Assembly (NCBI GenBank): GCA_012934845.2 | Contig: WNNJ02000308.1 | Location: 148,201 to 212,200, forward strand | Direction of reading: 5' to 3' | Length of the DNA stretch: 64,000 nucleotides | From: Pomphorhynchus laevis | Taxonomy: Eukaryota > Acanthocephala > Palaeacanthocephala > Echinorhynchida > Pomphorhynchidae | Shown here: positions 27,801-39,800 of the stretch, one piece after another | Layout of the letters: each line of letters starts with the position of its first letter | How positions within the stretch are numbered: position 1 is the stretch's first letter | Program-made: the position numbers and the translations under genes | Notes under the pieces: generated by a model | Seen by the model: the letters and a program-made list of their open reading frames with translations, nothing else | What the model was told of the DNA's origin: nothing | Database searches by the model: none

Positions 27801-30800
27801 GGAGGATCCGAAATACTATATTTGTTTTCAATGTGAAACATTAATTCACTTTACTAAATTACGGATTAACGAGATTTTACAAAAATATTATTTTAAATAT
27901 TTTTTTTAAATTATAATAGCATATTGAAATCAACAATCATAAAGTTTATTTTAGAATTTAGGTTTAAATTGTAACACGCATGTATATAAATGCAGTAACA
28001 CTCAATATTCTTAAATAATTATATAAATTAACAAAATAAAGATAAAATACTTAAATTTCAATCCTGTACGATTCGATAAAAATATATATTATTATTTAAA
28101 TTTAAAGAACAATTAACTAAGTTACAATCTTATTAAATGTTATAAAGCGTTTGTTTTCAAGGAAGTAACTCCATTATGACAGCGGTTTCAATGACATTTC
28201 TGGCCAAATTTAATTTGTGTCTTACCCAAAGGTACTAAAAGTCAGGTAAATTGTTGCTTTATATTGGATTTGAAGTAATGGTCAAGTTGATAGTTGTATA
28301 TGCTAATGACATTGTAAAAGTACTACATTTGCAAAAATAAATAGTTTTTTTAGGTAAACGAGTTATAATAATGAAATTTGACAGATATACTGTCTTTAAT
28401 ATTATAATTATAATATTATGCCTTAATTAAAGTTAAAGATCATTACGATATTATATAACCCTACAAAAAAAATTAAACTTTAGTTAATTGAATTTTCACT
28501 GTATTAACAAATTAGAAATGCAAAATCAAACTACCTCGCAAAATGCAGGACAAACCCGACCAGTAAATTCAGGGAAATTATTGCTTTGCAAAATACGCTG
28601 AAGTGCACTCTTCCAATCATCCTAAAATAGGGAGATAAAAGTTATTTCGTCCACACAAAAAACTCTCCATTTAAGCAATTTGTAGCATAATTGATAAATT
28701 ATGAGTTAATTTATGAAATTAATGAAAGTGAAGAAATGCGAACACACATTTTTGCAAATTTCCAACAGTCACTATAAAAACGAAAATAAAAGTTGTTGTT
28801 CTTGCTTTCGTTGTAATTTATCTCTAATTAAAATAGTGCCATAATTCCAGTATCAAGTAAATATTAAATATTAAATATTAAAAATATTTAATTTATAAAA
28901 AATCTCAAGTAATGGTGAGTGACTCAGACAATTATTATTGTTATACATATACCATTTTTAATTGAATGTTATTTTATCAAATGATTAAAAGTTGCTAACA
29001 AAATCATTAATATTAAATGACTAAATTGATTTAAATATAAAGTTAACATATTAGAATAGCATGTTGACATTCTAAAATATTATCATATTTGATATCTTAT
29101 AAAACTTATTTAAATATATTTTATTATTATATACAATATGTATTATATTATTTATAATCTGTCAAAAATATTTAAGTTGTAAGAAATCTTAAGTAACTTA
29201 TTTAGTTATTAATAAAAAATGTTAATAGCATTCTATATTATTATACGATTTATTCTTTAAATCATATTAAATATTTAATATATATTAGATATTTTGAATA
29301 TAAATTATGTATTTTTTAAGTAATACATATAAGCCGGACGTGAAAGAATGACGAATGCCGTTTCGTCATTATAATTACTCATCATTGCCAGATCCCTCCC
29401 ACTACTGGATGCAGAGGAGGACTGGCAATATATTATTTCTTATGTACTTTCAATTAAGTTAATTCGATTAAGTTAATTAAGTTAAATGAATTAATCGAAT
29501 TCATTTAAATTAAATAATTTTTATTCTATTTTGACAATTTGAATCTTACAATTATAACAAAACAATAAACAAATAGTAAATTTAACGTTAAATAATACCT
29601 CAGTTACAAGTTTGTTAAAATCGGAAATTACACAGCCAACGGGACATCCGAATTCGGATTGGCAGAAAGGCACACCACAATTAATACAACGAGAAGCTTG
29701 CTTTTTGATACCACTTTTTAAGGCAAATAAATTTACAATTTCATCTTTGTCGGTAATTCGCTCTCGTACATTTCGATAGGCCAGTTTCTCACGTTCGTAA
29801 AGTAGAAAGCCTCTACAAGAGAGAACAAAATAAAGACATTAAACGACTTTAATTAAAAATGTAATTATTCAAATTAAAACATACGCTAATCTTTTATTAT
29901 TTGTTTCGATATTTACCGTAAAAAACTAATAAGAAAATACTTCAATTGATTTTTACTCATTTAAAAGATATACTAGCACTAATTTTACCATCTCACGAGA
30001 TATAAATTAATGTCTAATTAATTTTAAATTAATTAAAATATATTGATATAAAAAATATATTTTAATTGATGGCAGTATAATTAATAAATTAAGATAAAAC
30101 AGAGTCTAATTTTGGAATTTATTTCAATAAAAGTGTATGAACGTAAAAGCAAGTTTACAATTAAAATTTAATTATTAATTATCATTTATTTTATTTAATT
30201 ACTAATTCAAAAATAGTATAATAATAAAATACTAATACTTATAGCAGTATCGAAAAAATATTAATATCGCAGTAATTATAAAATCACTTACTTGTGTTTC
30301 TCATTTACGATATCTTCAAGATCCGGGATGACATCAAGATCAATTGAAGGTTCGCTCTGTATACTGATAAGTGAAGACCGACTTAACGATCTGTAATCGT
30401 TGACTGTGTCGAAATGATTAAGAGATACGACAGCAGATAACTGAAGGATAAGAACTGCTATATATTACATAAGGTTATACCATTTAAATTGATTAAAAGA
30501 TGTCATTATGTGGTGAACAAAAAATGCAATATAGTGATAAATCACATTGCATAACTTATATATTTTTTCACAATTTCCATTATATTTTTGTAATAATATA
30601 TTTTTGAGATAAATATTTTTGGTATGTATAATATAAAATCGCGTCAATTTAATATATAACATTGTAGATTATAAAAATAATAAGGGATATGATAATTTCA
30701 CTTTATTAAAAACATAAAATCAATTGAGTTTATCAATCTGCAAAATGTAATCTGTTTAGGAAACGCCATACAAACATAAAATAAAAAGTAAACTACATAA

Positions 30801-33800
30801 ATAAAAATACAAAAGATGAAGCATAAATCACTATTGATAAGATCTAATATCTTGTTGAAATAATAAAATTTTAGTGATAAACAACTTAATCAATAATCAA
30901 ATCAGCTAACTGAGTCTACGTATTTAATATAATTATAAAATAAGCAAAACATAATAATGCTAAATCAAAATTTAATAATTAAATAATAAAATTAATAATT
31001 GTTTTTAGATTTTCTATAATTTAAATCAAGTTAAAATAAAAAATTGAAATTTAAAATAAACGTCATTTTTATGAATTGACTAATAAATAACAGATGTTGT
31101 ATCAGAATAAGAATTAGAGGTCATCAGGAGGAACTGCTATGCTATCAGGTTTCGGCCCCTAACTCCTCTACCCAGCATAGCAGCGGGGTCAAATAATCCT
31201 AGTAGCTGTCTGTAGATTCAACAGACAATCAACAGAATCTCTGTTTGATTTTATTTTTATATTAATCTAGTTAAACTAGTTTATAATATGCATCTATTAA
31301 ATTATTTAAATGATTTTGAACCTAGGTTTTATTGAATTTTTATGTAATTTTGGATTCCAATATAATAAACGGATAGTTTTATTATCTAATTCAATTTTTA
31401 TACCCTTCTCATCCATTATAGAACAATAACTTGTAATAATTGTTTCTAAACTCAACTCACTACGTTCATATGTCGGATTTACATTTAAATCATTAGAATT
31501 AACCTCTTTCATTAGTATATCATTATAAAGCTTTTTGCATATGAAGACAAAGATATTACTAGCTTTATCAATAGTTGTTATTACATAGTTATGCTTTAAT
31601 TTAGTACGTTCTGTATACATATCTTTATTAATTTTATCTTTCCTTTTATAATTGTTTGTTATTTTCATTTTATTTTTTATTTTATTAAAAATAAATATAT
31701 TTATATATATATTTTATATTTTTATATATTTTTATTAAATATATAATCTTGCCAAATGTTTATCTTAGATATATTCAAGCTTTCACTATTAATCAACTTA
31801 TCAAAGTAAGCATTTAAGTAATTATATTATTTAATTTTATTTCTATTGTGTATTATTATTTAATCTATATTTACACCCTTTTGATAGCATTTTCCATAAT
31901 TCATTGTTTTTAATTAATTCTAGATTACGAGTACATATATGTTCATTTATTTTATCAAAATTAAGACTTTTGCAATCACATTCAGTTTCTATGTTGTTTC
32001 TAATATTATCGTTACATATTGATTTCAATTCTTTATTATAATTACAAATTTTTCGTCCTAATTAGGTAACAACTTATACCTTTTTTAGGAATATATTTAC
32101 TTAAATCTGATTTTATTATTCCTTTACCGATATGTTATCAGGTTTCGGCCCCTATTTTTTACACAATTGTTCACACAATTTTTTACATTATTACTTTTGT
32201 GGTAAGATTTATCTATAGCCTATAGTTTTAACGAAATCAATCAATTACAAAATAAAATTTATTTACAAAATATTTCCTTGGTACGTCTATGCTACTGTTG
32301 GTGCAAGTGGATTTTCCATGACTAATCAGTCTTTCTGATACCATATCGCAGATCAAAATAAAAAGTTATATTTTAAAAAATTAACAGATTAGTTTATTCT
32401 TCTTTCTAAGTGTCAAATGTACCGGACTGTTAGCTACTATTATTAGCAATATCAGTAGTAGTTGAAAATGGAACGTTAGTGGATAAATAATTTACATTAT
32501 CAGTGAATATTTTAATATTTTTAGCATGCTTATTTCTAATTAAGTTAAAGAAGTGAGAGCCATTTTTTATAAACAAAAAATGATTGTCTGAAACATTATT
32601 TTTTACAATATTTATATTATTTTATATTAGTACATTATTTTTGTAATATTGTTACAATATTATCGCACTATTCTCATAATATTATTATATGTACTAAGAA
32701 CAGAAAGAAATGGATATTTTTAATATTATATTATGATATATATTTAAATATTATTTTTGACTGTTATGTACAAAAATACATTTAATTAAATTTTTAATTT
32801 ATAAAACATAATACAATAATGTAACGATTTATTAACCTGCAAGGGCTCAAACGAAACTAATTACTAATACAAATTTCTAATACGAAAGAAATTTACATTG
32901 ACTATTTGAAATCATAAAAATAAATAAAATGATAAAATGAAAAAATGTATGAAAATACCTTGAAAAGAACTGCATGTAATAACGCTAACCTTTATAAAAC
33001 GGAATATATTCTCTGACCATGCATTAAGTATTTCCCACGCAACTTCAGATTGTGTGTGCTCATAGAACTCTTGAATAATGCTCTTTAATTTATCAATTTC
33101 GTTACAATCCTTAAGCTTAGATATTTCAACTGCATGCGTATTGCAAAATGATGATAAATTGTTAAATCTAGAGCAATAAAGAGGATTTAAATTTATCTTT
33201 ATAATTACGCCAATTTAAATGTTAATTTTGTCTAACATTCAGAAACTTGCTAAATTAACATTATTGTTAATTTTAAAGATTATCCTATCTCAAGTAATTA
33301 GAATTTACTAACTACTCGCTTGTAAATGGAAACATAATTGCAGCGAGAAACATAACAGAATAATTTTTGTAAAGTTTTAATTGGTAAAATCATGTAATTA
33401 TTCGAGCCGGATCAAAAAATGGGAACATTTTATTAGACATTTCGATAACTTCTGAGATAACATCTTCAGAAAATTACATTTGTAATTAAATTGTAAATTT
33501 CTGAAGATGCTAACAGAGGTGAGTGAAATAACTATTTTTGCGATCCAGCTCCAATAATTTTTTATCAATATTGGATCAACTATTAACAATTTTAATTAAT
33601 TTTGAATAGCTTTGAATGTAATCCAATATGGTCAATACAGAAAATGAATAGCTGGATCTATACTATACATAATTTAATGATAAATACAAAGTGTTCATTT
33701 CATGAGAGAGTCACTTGAAAGCACTTGAATGTAACGTATGACTAATGAGAGGAAAGTTAGAAGTATTGTAACTGCTATTTTGTATCAAATAACCTTATTT

Positions 33801-36800
33801 TTATCAAACATTATTCGTTACGTAGCTTAAAGGATACTAAAGTTAAAGTTACATATAAAAGGATAAACAAGGTTTAATATACTTAAATCCGATCCGTCCA
33901 ATGTAACAGTAACTTCTATCATCGTGGCTTAATAGTTTTGGAATTTTACAAAAAATATGCTTGTCTTATACACGTACAAACTCAAAAAGTTGTAAAATTG
34001 CCGTTAACTAATAAATAGAGTATAGTCGAACAGTTTGGAAATCCATACTTTACAAAATGTCCACTAACATCAAAATGTTGATTCAGTTATACATATGATA
34101 ATATTGTAAAGTATAATATTACTTAATATTAAAAATATCCATTTATTTATTCTTGAAATTTCATAAATTTACAGGAACAAAAAAGCGAGGAAAAAATTTA
34201 TATTCCAAAAAAGGACACTTTACTTTCCTGCTATCATTTTCGGAAAATTACAAACTTTTCGAAATTTTCGAAAGTTTGTAACAAAAAGTTTGTATATATA
34301 AATATGAATTGTATGTTGTACACTATCGCTGGGACCCTCTCATGAGTAAATTAGTTTTATATTGACTTTACGGTGTACACCAGCACAATCTTACGGTGCA
34401 CACCATGCAACATTCCAGATATTATCATCATACCAAGAAATATAACAAAATTATTCTCGCAGTATTCAAAGTCGCTACTTATGCCCAGTCATCATATGTG
34501 TGACGAAATTTCGCTTTATCGGAGCTTATCAATACCGTGATTACAATAATAATCCATAGCCACCTTAACACACGCTTAAACAATGTTCAAAGCTCGAAAA
34601 TCAGAAATATCAATAATGATGTTTATGCCTCCTTGTTGAGAAAACATAGTGATTTATTTATAAGTATATTATTGGGGGTTCCAGGGCAGGTGTAAGATCT
34701 AATTATATTTTATACTATTGTACACTTTAAACTATCCCTGTAAAACAGCATTTCTATTAAAATGAATATAGTGCCTGATGTATGGTTAAACTGCAATACG
34801 CACTGCCATGCGCAGAGCTTATGCTAAATTCCCTCTGATGATTCAGATTAAGGGTAGTTCTGTTTTTCGAGCTTAAAACACTGTTTAAGCGTGTGTTAAG
34901 GTGCCTATGGATGATTATTGAAGTCACGGTACTGATGAGTTCCGTAAGAGCGAAACGCGTATACCGTTGTTGAAGTTTGTCGTCACACATAGGATGACTG
35001 GGCATACGTAGCGACTTTGAATATTGCGATGAATAATTCAGTTCTATTTCTTGGTCTGATGAAGATATATAGAATGCTGCCTGGTGTTTATGCCTCATAA
35101 TGAGGAAAACATAATGATTTATTTACGAGTACACCATTGAGTGTTCCAGGGCAGGTGTAACAACAAATTATATTTTATATATTTGTACACTTGACAGTGT
35201 CTCTGTAAAACAGCATTTCTATTAAAAGGAATTTAGGACCTGATGCAATAAATTAAATTGCAATACGCACTGCAATGCACAAAGCGCATGCTAAATTCCC
35301 TCTGATGATTCAGATTAAGGCTTATACGTTGTTTCTCGATTTATTATTAAAGAAAGAAATATATACTGATATTATGCCGTATGAATCGTTGATTTCGAGT
35401 GTGGTTTAACCTAAATATATTAAAGCGTTTAAAAAATTATTAATTTATGAAATTTACAAAAGTGCTTTTATATATAAAATAAAGCGTTTTAAGTTTCCTA
35501 TAATAATGAAACTAAACAAAAATTTTCGTAAATCATCAAAATATTATTAATTTTACTTCATTAGTAGACATATTTTATGTACGGATAGCGAAGCTTATAC
35601 TTTGTGCTAGCATAAACTATAAATCTAGATAATTACATCAAAAGAAATGCATCATTTGCATGTATTTGTCCCCGCTACTTTGCTGAGTCGAGTAATAGGT
35701 GCCTGAATATGATGACATAGCAGTCCTCTTAATGACTTATAATTTTAAGTTAGATTCGTCGTATACCATTGATTGATTCATGAGATACCGGATTATAAAA
35801 ATTCAATTAAACTTATGACATTTTATTTTTAAATTTGTATAGTACGATAGATTTAGTTAAGTTATATATAGTACGATAGATTCAATTATTATGGTTAGTA
35901 TATCTGTATTGATCAATGTTAAATGTAATCAAAATTACATCTTACTGCCAATGAAAAATAAATGTAATGGTCATTGTCACTGACTTACGATAAATTTTGA
36001 TTTTTAAGTTTATTGTATTATAACATATTTGCGAAATGATAATATATCGTGCGCTAATTTGAAAAGTTGTATTTTTATATGTGCCATCGGGTTTGGACGC
36101 ATGGTGAAGAAACAGCAGTAATATCGCGTTTAAAATAGGTAGCTTCAGTTAAGCATTCTAATTATTCCACCAAAGTGCGTCGTAACTATTTAGACCTCGT
36201 GCAATTCATCGGAAGATAATATCATATAACTATTTTCTAATGTGCATAATTTGATAGTTGATCAATTGTTTAGCCTATAAGCGAAGAAATGTCTTTAGGC
36301 ATTATCAGCATCTACCTAAATTGTAAATGTGATATTTATGAATCGCGCAGTCACTAATGAAGGCTTTTTATTCTTGGGCTAGCAATAATATAAAACAATA
36401 TGAGAACGCATTAAAAAGGCAAAATTAAAATCGCAATTTTGTTATAAGCAAGACATTTAATTTTAAACTTTTAGTTTATGATTATGCCTTAGATGCATGA
36501 AATCTTACAATTTAATAATCTAATAATCGTTACATTAAAATTTATAAAATTTAATAAGCGTTACATAAAATGTAACGATTACTTCAAAAACTTTATCAGA
36601 AAAGAATTTAAATTTTTTTAAAATAGTTGATAATGATTCATTATAACATGATAATGATAAAGAATTGATGGAGCTGGATCAAAGAAAAATGATTTTTATT
36701 GATATTCTGCAAACTTCGGTTGGCATCTCAGAAAATTACATATTTCATGAAAATTAGTAATATTCTGAAGATGGTAACAGAAGTTAGCCAAATATCAATA

Positions 36801-39800
36801 AAGAATCCTCTTTTCTTTGATCCAGCTCCAATAATTCGTTATTTAATTTTAAATTGTATTTTATCACAATTAATAAGAAAAACATTAGACATTAAATAAA
36901 ATACGTACTTATCGTAGACATAAGCTACTCCTCCCGCTAAACCAGCTGCAAAATTACGTCCAATTGACCCAAGAATTATCGCTGTGCCAGCGGTCATATA
37001 TTCACATCCATGATCACCACATCCCTAGGTTTAATATTAACCAAGTATATCAAAGATTAAATAGAACGTGTCTAATGATATATGTGTTATATCTCAAGTA
37101 AGAAATCAATAGATAATTAAATAATTAACGATTGATCCATAGTTAATTATTAACTCTGATAGAATTACATTCGTGTGCCAATTCCGCTTTGTGATGAGAA
37201 TGACCTGTGTGCAAAGCATCCTTGTTTTACGTCTTGTACCCGCTCAAAATATTTACCTATCATTATTGTATAAGAAAAAAGCGGTCAAAGAGTGATAATT
37301 TGAAACGGTGTTCTTAAAGACAACGACTTTAAAGAACATTCGTTCGTATCGTTTATCTCAAATAGATCGCTGCAAGTCATTTGTATCACCGGATATCGAT
37401 ATTTTGTTGTATTTCTAAAGATGACTTGAAACACCTTGAAACATTGCCTAAACTTTAACTCCATTACAAACTTGGTTAAGCTCTTTTTGTAACAAGTATC
37501 GAATTGTATTGCGCAGAAAAATCTGAAGACTATTTCGTTTGAAAGATAGTAAATGATTGAGATTAACTATATATCAGGTTTTCTTAACATATGGGTAATG
37601 ACTCACCAGGTGGATTACGGAAAGAGTTTTGTGAGTCACAAACATTCTACTCGGTAGAACATTCAGATGAAATGATAGATTTTTTCTCCATATTGATAAC
37701 TTCAGATTGCTCATATCATCATGACGTCAAGAGTAAGAGAGGCTGGAAAGACGTATTTATTAAGTACGGTTTCACAGAGTTTGTTGAGAAAGACATAATC
37801 AAAGCGCAATGCATGACTTGTAATTCGGTTCTTGCCTATGAAAGTTTGCGACTATTCAAGTTACTGACCCACTTCAATAATGTACATGGTGAAGATGGAA
37901 CAGAAGAGGATATGAAACAAAAGAGGGCACGATTCGACCAAAAGGGAACCCTTCGGATTTCAATTTGTAAAACACAAAAAACCAATGTTGGAAGTTTCTT
38001 ATGAAGTTGCTTACATAATTGCAAGATAAATGCCTAATATTGATAAATAATTATCGGAGCTGGATCAAAGAAAAGAGGAAATTATTTTTGATATTTCGCT
38101 AACTTCGGTTAGCATTTTCAGAAAATTCTGAATTAATTTTCTGAAGATGCTAACCGAAGTTAGCGAAATATCAAAAATAATTTCCTCTTTTCTTTGATCC
38201 AGCTCCGATAATTATTTATCAATAATAGATCAGTATCAATTATTTAAAAGCCTCATATTGTAGTGGGGGAAAGCTAATTAAACCTGCTGCACTAAAAATG
38301 GCACAACTGGTCTAAGAAGAAGAATCATTGAAAAAGCCCAAATATATTCCGTTATCAAACGATGTCATGAAATCAAGAATAGTTGAGGTGAGCGAAGACG
38401 TCCTTACACAAATTGTATATAGAATCAAAAGCATCCCAGTACGAATTAGTTTACAGCCGGACCAATCAACGGATGACACAAATATGACTCATTTGGTTGT
38501 CTTCGTTCGCCATGTAGAAGATGCGTCATTTCGTGATGAGCTTTTATTTTGCACAAAGTTGGAATTAACTGCCAAAGCAACTGACGCTTTCAGATTGTTA
38601 AATGATTTCTTAAAAACACATGATATCGACTAAAATAAAATTGGTTTTATCTGCACAGACAGTGCACCTTCAATGTAGGACACAAGTTAGGTTTTGTGAG
38701 TTTAGTGAAAAATGTTGTTCCAGGTATCTCAAGTGGATATATCTATCTCTTCTAGTAGAAGTGGTCGTCTAGAAGTGACATGGTGACTGAAAATCGTGAA
38801 TCAAAGTCCAGTCTATCAAGCAACACGATTTTCTATAAATGCCGCATTTCGTAATTAATCCTGGATCGTTGTCTACTCAGCACATCCGTGCACCACCATT
38901 AAATATAATAGAAAATAGATATATAATCAAATTTGTAATGAATATGCTAAACTAACGATGTTGAATAATAGAAAGGTGGAACGCATTTGACAATATTTCT
39001 ACTAGTACAAATAAATAATAATCTACTATAATAAATAATAAATAATTAAATAAATGTAAATAATAAATAAATAATACAACAAATGTATTTGTTAATCGAA
39101 TTGATGACATTTTGCAATTAATTTTAACGATGTATTCGTCATCATTTATTTTAATAAATAAAAATGATGCAGTAAATAAATGGTACAATAAATGTTTATT
39201 TAAATTTTCTTTTAAACAAAAAACTAAATATTTTTATTTAAAACGTTAAACATTAAAATGTCCATTAAAATAAATTAATGTTAAGAGAAAAAATACAAAT
39301 CTAAATTTTATGTTTATAAAATATCACAAAGTAAAAGAATATAATGCTTTTAAGTAATCCTAAGGTTTAATTGAGTTTAGGTGATAAGATTATGATTTAA
39401 ACAATTTACTAAGAAATAAAGCACTTGATATAAAAGCTTTACGGTGATAAAATTGATCTTTAGTTTTCCAATTGGATTTAATTGTTCACATGAAAATTTC
39501 AAATACACAATTGTGTAATATATGATCTGTCAAGTATCAGAGTACTCATGTAAACAAGATTTTACTTAATCTTAAGATTATAATTTGACTTAATTGTCTA
39601 CAAAATTTGGTGTAACTGATTAGTAGAGTTCATACACACGTCGACAAGCTGTATATTCAGTAATACAGTAATCATAAAAATATTTAAAGCCCAGATGTTA
39701 CCTCACAGACAGCAATAGCACCAGAATTTCTAACACAAAATCTTTCCCCAACCAATCCACGGAAGAATGCTTTCCCTGAAGTTGCACCATAAAGTAAAAC

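Larger units (their letters stand above)
34390..35345. repeat. Hammerhead-bearing tandem repeat cluster 1 (Penelope/retrozyme-like)
   Basis: A minus-sense fragment (34390-34625) is followed by a complete plus-sense unit (34638-35098, 461 bp) and a partial second plus-sense unit (35099-35335). The boundary marker is GAGAAAACATAGTGATTTAT and its close variant at 35099. The full unit holds a hammerhead ribozyme. All units share AGGGCAGGTGTAA, AAAACAGCATTTCTATTAAA and CCCTCTGATGATTCAGATTA. No protein is encoded. The same family forms cluster 2 at 54.9-56.6 kb. Confidence 0.8.
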
